DNA from: Planctomycetota bacterium
GTDB taxonomy: Bacteria > Planctomycetota > Planctomycetia > Pirellulales > Pirellulaceae
Reading direction: 5' to 3'
DNA length: 33,638 bases
NCBI GenBank assembly: GCA_963204965.1
Contig: CAUJKA010000501.1
Coordinates: forward strand, 1-33,638
Below the pieces are notes generated by a model, which was not told where the DNA came from, did not search any database, and saw only the letters and a list, made by a program, of their open reading frames with translations. The first letter of the stretch is position 1. Each line of letters starts with the position of its first letter. The translations under genes were made by a program, and so were the position numbers. Below are positions 7,914 through 17,375 of this stretch, in pieces.

Positions 7914-9895
7914 AACTTGTCGTTAGAACGACGCTTTGCCGTCCAGAAAACAACCATCGTCAGTCCCGTCAACATCAACGCGACGCCAGCAATCAGATTG
8001 AATGCACTCCGCAGGCCCAATCGCGTTGATTCGATGTCTCGCGCCAAAGGCCTTGTTATCGATAGTACACCTGCTACATCTCCTTCAACCCAGTCGCGTT
8101 TGGGGCTTGTCGGTTCCCTGTTATGGCATTCGACGCAGCTCTGCTTCATGATTTGAGCTCGGGCGTATCGTAGCATTGGCTTACCATCGACTTCCCCAAA
8201 TTCATAATAAGAACGACCATCAAGATTTTCCTCGATCACTTGACTCGTCACTACATCGCTTCGTTTCGAGATATCCGTTCGACAGCCGAGACCTAAAGCT
8301 TGAATCGCTGTAGCTTCAAAATCGTTCTGAGGCCCTAAGTCGCTTCGCCATGGATAGTCGCTGTAAATTTTGACTTGCATGCCCGATTCGTTTTCCGTGA
8401 TACGCCGCCCGGCGTCAATCATGAATGTGAAAGGAAGCGGTAGCGAATTGGGTGTCGAAGCGTACTTGTGAGTAACCGGGATTTGATTCTGATCAATTCG
8501 GCTGATCACACTTTCGCTGTAGTAGTCGTTGATATCCTCCAGCATGTTGGCCTCCATGCGAGTACTTTCCAATGCTGTACTTTGAACGAAATGAGTCGAC
8601 AGCCACGACAAGTATGTAAATCCACCGATGGAAACTAGTGGAGCTGCAACCAATAGGCTTGCGGCCAATGGAAAGGCTCGACACCAACGCCAGAGCTTCT
8701 CCGTCTTGCCCATTGGCCTGGCTTTGATCGGCTGGCGTTGCGTGAACCTTCGCAAGTCATCCGACATTTCCGCAGCCGATTGGTAACGCTGCGTTTGAGA
8801 TTTCGATAGCGACTTAAGACAAATGGTTTCCAAATCTAGCGGAATAGTTGCGTTGAGTTTTCTCGGCGATCGCGGTTCGTCTTCCATCACCTGAAGTAAC
8901 AACATGCGGTGGTTGCCCTGAAATGGACGTTCTCCGGTTAGCATTTCGTAAAGCATCACCCCCAGACTATAAACGTCGCTTCGAGCATCGACGTTGCGAG
9001 AATCCCCAGAGGCTTGTTCGGGTGACATGTAGGCTGGCGTTCCCATGATTCGACCAAGGGATGTCATTGTCTCGTCAAAGTCGAGATCGCGTTTCGCCAA
9101 ACCGAAATCCATCAAGTGCGGTTTGCCAAGTCGGTCAACTAGAACGTTGGAAGGCTTGACGTCACGATGGACGATTCCGTTTTCGTGAGCGAATTGCAGC
9201 GAATCACCAATCGCAGCAATCAAGTGGGCACATTCTTCAAAACCCCATTCTTTTGACCGCAGGCTTTCTTCAAGAGACTGCCCGTCAACGTACTCGGTCA
9301 CGAGATAACAGACATCTTCTTCGGAACGTATCGTATCGTAAACGGTCACGATACCTGGATGCTTTAGACGAGCGATGCTTTGGGCCTCGCGAACAAACCG
9401 CTCGACTTCCTCATTCGTCGCAAACGTGCCTGCTCGCTGAACTTTTAGTGCGACGAATCTATCGAGCTGCGTATCATGGGCCTTGAAGACATATCCAAAC
9501 GAACCGACGCCGAGTTCGGACAGTAATTCAAATCGTCCGAGTCGAACCGGGCCGCTCTTCAGTCTATTTGCAAGTCGTTTACCAGAATCAAAGGAGACTG
9601 GAAGCGATAGAGGATCGATGGCGTCGCGGGCAGCCTTCAATAATTGCATGGGAACCAAGTTAGAGTGACGCTCATTCGTCGAGTCCAACTCAGCGGCCTG
9701 AACCTTCAAAGCGCGAAGCTCGGCGACCAGCTCGGAATCGTCCATTTTGGTAGTCGCGTCAACGATCATTCCGCACGACTCGCAATGGTCAATGTGTTTT
9801 GCCAAGTGCTCTAGCTTTGCCTCGGTGAGGTCGCCATTGGCGAACGAGGTCAGTTCGGCCAATTCGGGACAGGGCGTATTCTGACTCGACATCAT
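7904..9895 (-). CDS. Membrane Ser/Thr kinase with anti-sigma-like zinc motif and Tll0287-like CxxCH sensor domain
   Basis: Numbering is for a 663-residue product starting at the ATG at 9895; the open frame extends to 10021, but those 42 residues look non-coding. Residues 1-45 hold C9 and an HxxxCxxC motif (H34, C38, C41), the signature of zinc-binding anti-sigma domains. A Hanks-type kinase follows with glycine loop GVGSFG (129-134), Lys151, HRDVKPSN (Asp245), DFG (Asp263) and GTPAYMSPEQ, so it should be active. A membrane helix at about 409-430 leads to a domain resembling Tll0287-like/DUF3365, with CVECH (C587, C590, H591) as a heme-c attachment motif, and a second helix at about 630-652. 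The domain between the helices should be periplasmic. The protein could sense heme, redox state or a ligand outside and control the downstream sigma factor inside. Confidence 0.9.
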   Translation of the reverse strand: MMSSQNTPCPELAELTSFANGDLTEAKLEHLAKHIDHCESCGMIVDATTKMDDSELVAELRALKVQAAELDSTNERHSNLVPMQLLKAARDAIDPLSLPVSFDSGKRLANRLKSGPVRLGRFELLSELGVGSFGYVFKAHDTQLDRFVALKVQRAGTFATNEEVERFVREAQSIARLKHPGIVTVYDTIRSEEDVCYLVTEYVDGQSLEESLRSKEWGFEECAHLIAAIGDSLQFAHENGIVHRDVKPSNVLVDRLGKPHLMDFGLAKRDLDFDETMTSLGRIMGTPAYMSPEQASGDSRNVDARSDVYSLGVMLYEMLTGERPFQGNHRMLLLQVMEDEPRSPRKLNATIPLDLETICLKSLSKSQTQRYQSAAEMSDDLRRFTQRQPIKARPMGKTEKLWRWCRAFPLAASLLVAAPLVSIGGFTYLSWLSTHFVQSTALESTRMEANMLEDINDYYSESVISRIDQNQIPVTHKYASTPNSLPLPFTFMIDAGRRITENESGMQVKIYSDYPWRSDLGPQNDFEATAIQALGLGCRTDISKRSDVVTSQVIEENLDGRSYYEFGEVDGKPMLRYARAQIMKQSCVECHNREPTSPKRDWVEGDVAGVLSITRPLARDIESTRLGLRSAFNLIAGVALMLTGLTMVVFWTAKRRSNDKLGV

Positions 9896-10170
9896 TTTCG
9901 AATTCCAGGTAATATGCTCAGGCCATTGCCTGGGCCAATATAGGTAACGGCGTAGTGCCAAACATACTAACGCGACACCGTTACAGGCTAGTTTTTCCCC
10001 CCTCGAATTGCAGCCAAGCAACGAGTCTCAAGCCAACTGTAACGCAGCATCGTTAGGATGAATGTCCAGCAATCGTACCTACGGCGAAACGTTCAGGAAT
10101 GTTTGCCGATAACGCAATTAACTTAGAGAATCACATGCGAATCCCAGAAAAAACTGAAACGCGAGGGGTG

Positions 10171-11256
10171 ATGCTGAAAACATCAGCTATGTTCCATCCG
10201 ATCCTTCTGTTTCGATTCCCAATTCTATTTCTAACGCTATCGCTTGTAGTGTTCATGGATTGCCAGGCGCAACAAGCGAAAACACCAGGCATTCTACGAT
10301 TGCAACAAACACCACTGAATGAAGGCGATCCATCCGAACAACCTGATCCGCAACGGATCAGCAATTACATTCGCAGGATCTTCCAAGATAAAAATGGGCA
10401 TCTATGGTTCGGTACTAATGGAGACGGAGTGTGTCGGTACGATGGAAAGTCGCTGGAGTATTTTTCGATCAAACAGGGCTTTGGAGGCGTCGCGGTTCGA
10501 GGGATCGTTGAAGATCAGAACGGCAATCTGTTATTCGGGACCGAACAAGGGGTCACCAGATATGATGGAAAGTCATTTACGAACTACACCGAAAAGGATG
10601 GCCTTGTAGGTAGCGATGTTTGGAGCATCACTGTTGACAAGAAGGGCTTAGTTTGGATTGGAACGTTGGACGGAGTCAGCCGATTCGATGGAACATCGTT
10701 CACGCCATTTGAACTTCCCGCTACCGAACCAGATCCCTCACGCGGCGTCACCAGTGCGAAGATTGTCCACGCCATCCTGCAAGACAGCCACGGGAAGATG
10801 TGGTTTGCAACCAATGGCGGGGCCTACATCTACGATGGAAAATCTCTTTCTAACATCTCCGAGAAAGATGGTCTCTGTCACAATTCCTTGAACGATATCC
10901 TGGAAGACAAGAACGGAAACTTTTGGTTTGCGACTCATCATAATGGCGTGTGTCGCTGGGATGGTAAATCATTCAAACACTTCACGGAGGCTGATGGGGT
11001 CATCGGCACTGAAGCATGGAAACTGCATTTGGATCGATCCGGCAACGTCTGGTTTCCAATTGAGCACTCTGGAATTTATCGCTATGACGGCAAGTCCTTC
11101 ACCAATTTTAATCGGAGAGACGGGCTCAACAGCGGTGCGATTCAGTGCTTTCTGGAAGACCGGCAAGGACGATACTGGATTGGTGGTGTGTTCGGACTCT
11201 TTCGATACGACGGGAAGTCGATTTTCCCAGTGACTAAGAAAGGCCCGTGGAATTGA
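10171..11256 (+). CDS. Exported seven-bladed Reg_prop beta-propeller protein
   Basis: The 361-residue product has a signal peptide (hydrophobic stretch FPILFLTLSLVVF, probable cleavage near CQAQQA) and then seven consecutive repeats of the type G-x-L/V-W-F-G-T...G-V-x-R-Y-D-G-K-S-F. These are two-component-regulator propeller (Reg_prop) blades; seven make one closed propeller. No histidine kinase, HTH or effector domain follows, so this is a stand-alone periplasmic or surface propeller, perhaps a ligand-binding partner. I prefer the ATG at 10171 because GAGGGG lies directly upstream and it leads into the leader; in-frame ATGs at 10099 and 10135 would add an unnatural N-terminus. It is divergent from the sensor kinase and followed after 74 bp by a second propeller protein of the same type. 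Confidence 0.88.
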   Translation: MLKTSAMFHPILLFRFPILFLTLSLVVFMDCQAQQAKTPGILRLQQTPLNEGDPSEQPDPQRISNYIRRIFQDKNGHLWFGTNGDGVCRYDGKSLEYFSIKQGFGGVAVRGIVEDQNGNLLFGTEQGVTRYDGKSFTNYTEKDGLVGSDVWSITVDKKGLVWIGTLDGVSRFDGTSFTPFELPATEPDPSRGVTSAKIVHAILQDSHGKMWFATNGGAYIYDGKSLSNISEKDGLCHNSLNDILEDKNGNFWFATHHNGVCRWDGKSFKHFTEADGVIGTEAWKLHLDRSGNVWFPIEHSGIYRYDGKSFTNFNRRDGLNSGAIQCFLEDRQGRYWIGGVFGLFRYDGKSIFPVTKKGPWN

Positions 11257-11330
11257 TTCGTGAATTAGCTGACTTCAGTGAGGTTCAAAAAAGCTCTGCA
11301 TTACTTCCATAAATTCCAGAAAGTGTTCTT

Positions 11331-13205
11331 GTGTACAGATCCATCGTTGTTTCCATCATTCTTGTTGCCGCATCCGCTGTATGGCTAGACGCACAAGAAC
11401 CGTTGCGAATAGAAGTTTTTCCCCGCGGCGAGTTTGCAAAGTCGATTCGGCCGCTGCTCGTGAAATACTGCGCTGATTGTCACTCGCCCAAAGCCATGGA
11501 GGGGCTCGATTTTCTCGAAGCCAAAAGTGAAGCTGATCTTGCGAAGCTTCGCGGCGTTTACGCAGCCGTTGTCGAGCAGTTGGAAAATCGCATGATGCCA
11601 CCTCCAAACGACAAACAACCTTCTCAAATGGAACGGACAACGATGACGGAGTGGATCAGGAAAACTCTTGATCTGAAAAAGTCCGATACCGACCGAATCG
11701 CTCAGTATGTAGTCGCAGCGTACGAGGACAAAAAAGGAAACCTTTGGTTTGGGACGACAGCAAAGGGCGCAGTTCGTTTCGACGGAAAAACGACAACATG
11801 GTTTTCGACCCAAGATGGATTGCCCAGTACCGTCGTCACGAGCTTTGCGGAAGACAAAGACGGAAATTTGTGGATGGGCACGCACGAAGGAATTTGCAGA
11901 TTTGATGGTCGGACGGTTACTCGAATGGGGAGCGCCGAAGGACTGCCAGCAGTTGACCCCAGTCAAAGCAGCGCGTTACCTGCTGGCGGCGGCGGAGTTC
12001 GCGCTGACAGGGATGGAAACATCTGGGCCAACATGAATCACGGTGTTTACCGTTTCGACGGCAAGAAGTTTGTCGAATTCAAAGTCCCGTTCGTTCAAAA
12101 GGAAACGTCGTCCTATGCCATCTTCAATGGACGGCCAGCAATGAAACTGCACGACCGGGATGGCAACCTTTGGTTTGGCACCGACGGCTACGGTGCCTTC
12201 AAATTTGACGGCAAGACCTTTACACATTTCGACAAGGAAGATGGCCTGTGCAGCAACACCGTTAACCGCATCCTGCAAGATCGGCAGGGGAATATCTGGT
12301 TTTGCTGTATGCAAGCGTACCAACCCAACATGACGGGAGACGGTGGCGTCTGCCGCTTCGATGGCAACAAGTTCACCTCCTTTCCGGAAATCAAAGGACT
12401 GAGCCAAAATGATATCTACACGATTTACGAAACTAGGGCTGGTGAGCTTTGGATTGGCGCGACGCATGTTGGAGCGTATCGACTTGATGGAGATAGATTC
12501 ACTTTGTTCGACGAGACCGACAGGCCGCACTGGACTCGCAACTTTGGACTTCAGGCAATGCTGGAAGACCGCAACGGAACGCTTTGGTGTGGCTTCTCTG
12601 GCGGGCTTTTTCGCTTCGATGGCAAATCGTTTTCCAACGTCACCGAGGACGACCTCACTAGCGAGAAAACGTCACGGGAACGACAGAAAAAGGAAGTTGA
12701 GAATATTCTGGAGGCCCCCGATGATTGGGGTGCTGAACAAATACGGTTCCCGCTCTCGTTTGCTCCCTCGATCAAATTCAACGGCTACGAAGACATTCGG
12801 TTTGCACCTGGCTGGTCCAAAGCAGACAGCCCCGAGTTCTGGACCTACAAGATGGTGTGGCAGATTGACGAAGACCCACAGTTGACCGAAGAGCGGCTTG
12901 CTGATCTGATCGAAACCTATTTCGATGGACTGTCTCGCGCGGTGGCCCAAGGTGGCAAGAGAGATCCAGATTCTTTGCAAAAGCCGGTCGCTTTGTTCAT
13001 GCGTGACGGCGACAGCTTCCGCGGCAGGCTTCGGATCTATGACGCTTTCACAACCAAAGACTGGCTCTGCCTGAATGCCCGGGTACAGGTATCAAAACGC
13101 GGCGACAGGCAATTGGTCATCATTGAGATGTCGCCAAAACCGTTTGACCACGAAGTCTGGACCAAACTCAAAACGGTTCGTGTCAAGAAGCCTGACGGAA
13201 CCTAA
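11331..13205 (+). CDS. Exported cytochrome c / Reg_prop propeller fusion with extra C-terminal domain
   Basis: This 624-residue protein starts at a GTG that leads into a clean signal peptide (about 1-22, ending LDAQ). A planctomycete-type cytochrome c domain follows (about 25-115), with CADCH (C47, C50, H51) and a distal NRMMPPP motif. Seven Reg_prop blades occupy about 125-450 (from NLWFGTTAKGAVRFDGK to LWCGFSGGLFRFDGKSFSN). The last 160 residues, from about IRFPLSFAPS, form a separate alpha/beta domain. It reminds me of an unnamed domain in Bacteroidetes proteins (RFAPGWSKADSPEFWTYKMV is its clearest part), but I cannot name a family. The protein should be periplasmic with one covalent heme. 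It is probably cotranscribed with, and related by duplication to, the preceding propeller gene. Its role is unknown; heme plus propeller suggests electron transfer linked to ligand recognition. Confidence 0.88.
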   Translation: MYRSIVVSIILVAASAVWLDAQEPLRIEVFPRGEFAKSIRPLLVKYCADCHSPKAMEGLDFLEAKSEADLAKLRGVYAAVVEQLENRMMPPPNDKQPSQMERTTMTEWIRKTLDLKKSDTDRIAQYVVAAYEDKKGNLWFGTTAKGAVRFDGKTTTWFSTQDGLPSTVVTSFAEDKDGNLWMGTHEGICRFDGRTVTRMGSAEGLPAVDPSQSSALPAGGGGVRADRDGNIWANMNHGVYRFDGKKFVEFKVPFVQKETSSYAIFNGRPAMKLHDRDGNLWFGTDGYGAFKFDGKTFTHFDKEDGLCSNTVNRILQDRQGNIWFCCMQAYQPNMTGDGGVCRFDGNKFTSFPEIKGLSQNDIYTIYETRAGELWIGATHVGAYRLDGDRFTLFDETDRPHWTRNFGLQAMLEDRNGTLWCGFSGGLFRFDGKSFSNVTEDDLTSEKTSRERQKKEVENILEAPDDWGAEQIRFPLSFAPSIKFNGYEDIRFAPGWSKADSPEFWTYKMVWQIDEDPQLTEERLADLIETYFDGLSRAVAQGGKRDPDSLQKPVALFMRDGDSFRGRLRIYDAFTTKDWLCLNARVQVSKRGDRQLVIIEMSPKPFDHEVWTKLKTVRVKKPDGT

Positions 13206-13547
13206 ATTGAAAAAACGGCTTCATCTGGATCGAGAGCCAATAGGGCAGCACTTTCAATCCTGACCGAGTGACTTCCTCTTTCAGTCTACGCGTCTAGCGA
13301 AGTGTAGTAGTATCATCCGGAAATTGAACACGAGGCTATCTAGTCACGCCGATTCTCAAGCCTTCGACACGACTACATACATCTGCCGTAGTCGCTCAAT
13401 GGGTGATTCAAAGGCTCGAAATTGATTGATAATCGAGCGTCACGGAAAAGGTAAGATGTCGCAGTAGCACGCCGAGGTCAGCATTCTGACTACCGCCCAA
13501 TTAGCTTGATCGAGGACCATCGTCCTGTTAACATGTCTTACAAGTTG
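13206..13547. other. Intergenic region, no gene seen
   Basis: This gap separates the propeller genes from the GntR regulator. No credible frame is present on either strand: the short frames lack a ribosome site and a recognisable product. A small hairpin with 7-bp arms (CGACTAC 13370-13376, GTAGTCG 13388-13394, 11-base loop) is present but lacks a T-tract. The promoter of the GntR regulator and the downstream PSD array probably lies in the right half of the gap. Confidence 0.5.
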
Positions 13548-13561
13548 ACTTGGTAACAAGT
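13548..13561. promoter_or_regulatory. Putative GntR-family operator
   Basis: ACTTGGTAACAAGT is a 14-bp near-perfect palindrome (six of seven pairs) centred about 30 bases before the regulator's ATG. It contains the GT-N-AC core expected of GntR-family sites. A further half-site, ACAAGT, lies at 13540-13545. The position suggests autoregulation, and possibly control of the whole downstream array. This is a sequence resemblance only. Confidence 0.35.
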
Positions 13562-13572
13562 GGCCTTGGGTT

Positions 13573-13584
13573 GGGAGAGAGTTG
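13573..13584 (+). promoter_or_regulatory. Ribosome binding site deciding the GntR regulator start
   Basis: GGGAGAG at 13573-13579 followed by five bases points to the ATG at 13585 rather than the TTG at 13582. Confidence 0.6.
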
Positions 13585-14274
13585 ATGCAGTTAGAAGCAA
13601 TTGAGCGACGGACCACGGTTGATTTGGTCGTAGACCGGATTACGCGCGTGATCAAAGATCAAAAACTAGCCGCTGGTTCGCGGCTTCCCGGTGAGCATGA
13701 GCTGGTGGAACAGTTGCGGGTCAGCCGTCCAGTGCTTCGCGAAGCTTTGGCTCGACTTCAAAGTCTGGGTTTGGTCGACATTCAGCGCGGTCGTGGCACA
13801 TTCGTCGGGGATACGAACAGCTTGGCTAACTGCGTGCGCTTGCTGAAATCTGCAGTGACGATTTCGCCGCAGGAGTTGTTGGAGTATGCCGAATTGCGTT
13901 CAGCAATTGAAGTGCAAGCCGCTCGACAGGCTGCTGAGAAGGCAACGGCTAAGGACATCGAAATACTCACGGAGCTGCTCAAACAACTGGATGATGAGGA
14001 GTTGCCTTATGCAGACGCGCTTGAAATCGATTTCCGCTTTCATCGAAAGTTGATCGAGATCGCTGGCAACGTCTTGATGCAAAACCTGATGGAAGTGATC
14101 TACGAGTTTGTGTTGACTCAAATGGTACGCACAACACAGACTCAGCGTAAAAATCAACTTGGACGCAAGCTGCACAAAGCGATCTTAAAAGCCGTTCGCG
14201 AGCATGATCCCGACGCGGCGGAACTTGCAATGCGGAAGCACATGCAGGCCGTTCTCGATCGACTCAAGCCATAG
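13585..14274 (+). CDS. GntR/FadR-family transcriptional regulator
   Basis: The 229-residue protein has an N-terminal winged helix typical of GntR (about residues 8-75: SRLPGEHELVEQLRVSRPVL, then LGLVDIQRGRGTFV). A C-terminal all-helical FCD domain follows (about 90-220), with the usual metal/ligand-site layout: E-L-R-S-A-I-E at the start of the domain, D...FHRKLIEIAGN, and a late HKAILKAVREHD. Regulators of this subfamily bind carboxylic acids or sugar acids and usually repress a nearby catabolic operon. It is the first gene of the long plus-strand array and ends 55 bases before the DUF1592-type gene, so that array is its natural target (inference). A palindrome lies just upstream of its start. 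Confidence 0.92.
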   Translation: MQLEAIERRTTVDLVVDRITRVIKDQKLAAGSRLPGEHELVEQLRVSRPVLREALARLQSLGLVDIQRGRGTFVGDTNSLANCVRLLKSAVTISPQELLEYAELRSAIEVQAARQAAEKATAKDIEILTELLKQLDDEELPYADALEIDFRFHRKLIEIAGNVLMQNLMEVIYEFVLTQMVRTTQTQRKNQLGRKLHKAILKAVREHDPDAAELAMRKHMQAVLDRLKP

Positions 14275-14329
14275 GGGGTTAACTAATGCGAAGTTGTGTA
14301 TGGCTCGGTGGTGAAGGAGATCTGGCGTA

Positions 14330-16819
14330 ATGATGCTGACAACGATCATATTCCACTTTCGAGATCTGTTACGCTTGAGCCTTGTCTTCTGCGCAATCCA
14401 CGTGCCAAGCTTCGCTGGTGCCGTCTGTGCGGCTGAGCAGTCTGAAAAGCCTGAACCGTTTGAAGCCTTTCTGGAAAGGCACTGCGTTCGCTGTCATGGC
14501 CCGCAGAAGGAAGAGGGAGATATCCGTATTGACCAACTCTCGCGCGATTTCAAGTCGGGTGTGGATACGCATCACTGGGCCGAGTCGCTCGATAAGATCA
14601 ATAGTGGCGAGATGCCTCCGAAGGATGAACCGCAACCGACTCAGGACGAGATCGCAGCTTTCGTCAAAAATCTCGACTCACGACTCAAAGATGGCCGAGC
14701 GGCGCGGATGGCGGCACGGCCAGCGGTGACGCACTATCGACTTAGCCGCAAGGAGTATCAGAATACGGTCTACGACCTGCTCGGTGTGCGCTACGATCCA
14801 GCCAAGCCGGGTGAGCTGAATGAAGACACGTTGTGGCATGGGTTTGAACGCATCGGTTCGCAGCTTTCGCTCTCGCCGTCGCATGTGGACCGCTATTACC
14901 GCGCGGCGGAACTCGTGCTCGACCGAGCTTTTCCAACTTCGTCTGCGGCGGAGGCTCGCAAAGTCCGCAAGTCTGCGGCGGAATTGCGTTACGGTGGCGG
15001 GAAGAGCCAGCAGGAAGCGCTGGACCGATTCGGCATTAAGCGACCGCTGCGTTACTTGGTCTTTCCGGGTCGAGTCCAGAATGCGCTCTCACCGCACTGG
15101 TTTGGTAAAACCGGTCCAGAGCACAGCGGGCTGTACAAGCTTCGCATACAGGCCAGTGGAATACGTCCTCCTGGCGGCCAGCCAGCACACCTGAGCATCG
15201 GTAGGGAGACCGGCGAGGAGACCGTAGAAGGCCTCATCGAATTTGACATCACCGCGCCGGAGGATAGTCCGCAAGTTTATGAGTTCGAGGTGTTTCTTGA
15301 GATGCCTACGTCGTTGCATTTCTGCGTTGTTGCCACCGATATTGTGGACAGACGAGGCGGCGCAGCCTTTCGCAATGCGCTCTCCAGCGGGTCGTATATT
15401 TTTACGCACAGCAGCGAGACCTCTCTCCTGAACCCGAACGCCCCGCAGATGTTCGATGGCAAAGGAAACGGTATCTTTTCGACAGTGCTCCTCGATTGGA
15501 TCGAATGGGAAGGGCCATTGGTAACAGAGGAAGAAAAGTCCCGACGCGTCGGTGTGCTGCCGCCCGACGACGCGACTCCCGAAGTGGTTGCGGAGCATTT
15601 GCAACTCTTCGCACAACGCGCCTGGCGGCAACCGGTGAAGAAAGAGGAGCTAGAGCAGTATTTGCAATCCTATCGTGCTGAGCGTGAGGCGGGCGAGAAG
15701 GCAGCCGACGCTTACCGTATCGCCATGCAGGGTGTTTTGACGTCCAGAAAGTTTATCTATCTCATCGAAGGCGATCTGGTGGCGCGCGAACGCCTCACCG
15801 ACTGGGAACTCGCTTCGCGTCTCTCGTATTTCCTATGGAGCTCGATGCCCGACGACATGCTCTTCGTGTACGCCAAAGACGGCAAGCTCAATGGCGAGGG
15901 CCTGAAGAAGGAAGTGGACCGAATGCTCACGGACAGCCGAACCAATCGCTTCATCGACGACTTCTCGCGGCAGTGGCTGCAACTACACCGCGTGGGCATG
16001 TTCCCACCCGATAAGAAGCTGTATCCCGGCTACGACGACTGGCTAGAAACTAGCATGCGAGCCGAACCAGTTGAGTATTTCCGTGAGATGCTCGCGAAGA
16101 ATCTACCCATCGACGGCTTCATCGATTCCGACTGGACCATGGCTAACGCGCGGCTTTGCGATTTCTACGGACTGCCGGAGCCGAAGTCGGGGAGATTTGA
16201 ACGAGCCTCGCTAAAGCCCGAAGATCATCGTGGCGGCCTTCTGACGATGGGTGCGGTGCTCGGGCTGACCTCGGACGGAACTCGCCACCGTCCAGTGCAT
16301 CGCGGAGTATGGGTCAGCGAAGCGATCTTCAATAAGACACCTCCATCGCCTCCGGCAAATGTGAATCCGATTGAGCCCATTCCGCCCACGGGCACCAAGG
16401 TAACCATTCGCCAGAGAATTGAAGCACACGCTAAGAACGCGAGTTGCGCGGCTTGCCATCGCAACATCGATCCATTGGGACTGGCCTTTGACCAGTACGA
16501 TGCCATCGGCCAATGGCGGAACCGCGAGCAGGTTCCGACGGGCGTGGGTGAAGATCCGTTGGTGGATGCCTCCGGCGTGATGCCAGACGGCCGCTCGTTC
16601 GCCAATTCCATCCAATTCAAACAACTACTGCTTGCGGACCGCGACAAAGTCGCGCGAGCCTTCATCGAACAGCTCAGCACCTACGCACTCCGGCGCGTGC
16701 TAACTGTGGATGACTCGGATGACATCGACAAGATTGAAGAAGAAGCAAAGAAGAACGACTATCGAGTCAAGGATATTGTTCGCGCGGTGGCGCTGTCGGA
16801 GTTGTTGAGGAAGCGTTAA
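14330..16819 (+). CDS. PSD protein: cytochrome c with DUF1587/1595/1592/1588/1585 domains
   Basis: The 829-residue exported protein has a signal peptide (about 1-34) and an N-terminal planctomycete cytochrome c motif CVRCH (C52, C55, H56) with distal SGEMPP. DUF1587 (about 130-195), DUF1595 (about 425-485), DUF1592 (about 490-620), DUF1588 (about 633-735) and DUF1585 (about 765-825) then follow in standard order. A second CAACH motif (C706, C709, H710) lies in the DUF1588 region, so two hemes are possible. The family is widespread in Planctomycetes and always pairs with DUF1552, as it does here with the gene at 17609. Its reaction is not established. The ATG at 14330 has GGAG ten bases upstream. 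Between the two partners lie two repeat elements, an unusual interruption of the usual close spacing. Confidence 0.93.
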   Translation: MMLTTIIFHFRDLLRLSLVFCAIHVPSFAGAVCAAEQSEKPEPFEAFLERHCVRCHGPQKEEGDIRIDQLSRDFKSGVDTHHWAESLDKINSGEMPPKDEPQPTQDEIAAFVKNLDSRLKDGRAARMAARPAVTHYRLSRKEYQNTVYDLLGVRYDPAKPGELNEDTLWHGFERIGSQLSLSPSHVDRYYRAAELVLDRAFPTSSAAEARKVRKSAAELRYGGGKSQQEALDRFGIKRPLRYLVFPGRVQNALSPHWFGKTGPEHSGLYKLRIQASGIRPPGGQPAHLSIGRETGEETVEGLIEFDITAPEDSPQVYEFEVFLEMPTSLHFCVVATDIVDRRGGAAFRNALSSGSYIFTHSSETSLLNPNAPQMFDGKGNGIFSTVLLDWIEWEGPLVTEEEKSRRVGVLPPDDATPEVVAEHLQLFAQRAWRQPVKKEELEQYLQSYRAEREAGEKAADAYRIAMQGVLTSRKFIYLIEGDLVARERLTDWELASRLSYFLWSSMPDDMLFVYAKDGKLNGEGLKKEVDRMLTDSRTNRFIDDFSRQWLQLHRVGMFPPDKKLYPGYDDWLETSMRAEPVEYFREMLAKNLPIDGFIDSDWTMANARLCDFYGLPEPKSGRFERASLKPEDHRGGLLTMGAVLGLTSDGTRHRPVHRGVWVSEAIFNKTPPSPPANVNPIEPIPPTGTKVTIRQRIEAHAKNASCAACHRNIDPLGLAFDQYDAIGQWRNREQVPTGVGEDPLVDASGVMPDGRSFANSIQFKQLLLADRDKVARAFIEQLSTYALRRVLTVDDSDDIDKIEEEAKKNDYRVKDIVRAVALSELLRKR

Positions 16820-16820
16820 A

Positions 16821-17325
16821 GCAAAGAGGAATTAGTTAATATTTAATGGAGATTGAAAAATGCAAAACGAAGGGAGGAGATTAGAGAGAAAGGGAGCGGA
16901 TATTGAGGAGAGATTGCTCGACTTTGCTGTTCGAGTTGGCAAAGCAGTAGATGCATTGCCGAGCACTCGGCTTGGACGACACATTGCCAGGCAACTCGTG
17001 CGTTCGGGAACCTCGCCAGCTCCCAATTATGCTGAAGCTTGCGCGGCGGAAAGTAAGAAGGACTTTATCCACAAGCTTGCGATCGCATTGAAAGAGCTTC
17101 GCGAAAGCAGCGTGTGGATACGAATGATCGTAAAATCGGAATTGATACCGGAACAACGACTTGAGTTGCTTCGAGACGAGTGCGATCAGCTCTGTAAGAT
17201 AATCGCCAAATCGCTTGTCACCGCCAGAGGAAATCGAACACGAAACGACACAACTTGAATCCTACCGGCTCGTACAGTTTTTCAGTTTCCAATCTTCATT
17301 ACTCCTTAATCATTGTTTTCCTCAG
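16821..17325. repeat. Inverted-repeat element A carrying a four-helix-bundle gene
   Basis: The element begins directly after the stop of the DUF1592-type gene. Its left arm (16844-16869, TAATGGAGATTGAAAAATG...) pairs imperfectly with its right arm (17275-17301, reverse complement TAATGAAGATTGGAAACTG...), and weaker outer similarity extends to GAGGAA on both sides. The arms enclose a four-helix-bundle reading frame. The layout matches 23S rRNA intervening sequences, in which inverted arms form a stem around a gene of this family, but here it is intergenic. Related copies lie at 17376-17588 and 18981-19081. Confidence 0.7.
16860..17258 (+). CDS. Four-helix-bundle protein (23S rRNA intervening-sequence family)
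   Basis: The 132-residue product matches the family of four-helix-bundle proteins encoded in 23S rRNA intervening sequences. Diagnostic segments are LLDFAVRVGKAV, LGRHIARQLVRSGTSPAPNY, AEACAAESKKDFIHKLAIAL and KELRESSVWIRMI, with hydrophobic heptads throughout. The length is normal for the family. Members form small pentameric or oligomeric helical barrels; their biological role is not settled, and an RNA-binding role has been suggested. The frame is intact, unlike the decayed copy 150 bases downstream. It sits inside an inverted-repeat element between two PSD partner genes and has no evident functional tie to them. The ATG at 16860 has no clear Shine-Dalgarno sequence, and the start lies inside the left repeat arm. 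Confidence 0.85.
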   Translation: MQNEGRRLERKGADIEERLLDFAVRVGKAVDALPSTRLGRHIARQLVRSGTSPAPNYAEACAAESKKDFIHKLAIALKELRESSVWIRMIVKSELIPEQRLELLRDECDQLCKIIAKSLVTARGNRTRNDTT

Positions 17326-17375
17326 CAAGTCAGAGCAATTCGCTTACGCCAAACGAGGAAGCAAACCCACGTGAA

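Noticed and set aside
9896..10021. N-terminal extension of the kinase frame up to 10021
   Set aside because: The 42 extra residues show no domain or leader and precede the anti-sigma-like motif; the ATG pair at 9895/9892 gives a natural start.
13370..13394. Hairpin CGACTAC/GTAGTCG before the GntR gene
   Set aside because: An isolated 7-bp stem with an 11-base loop and no T-tract can occur by chance.
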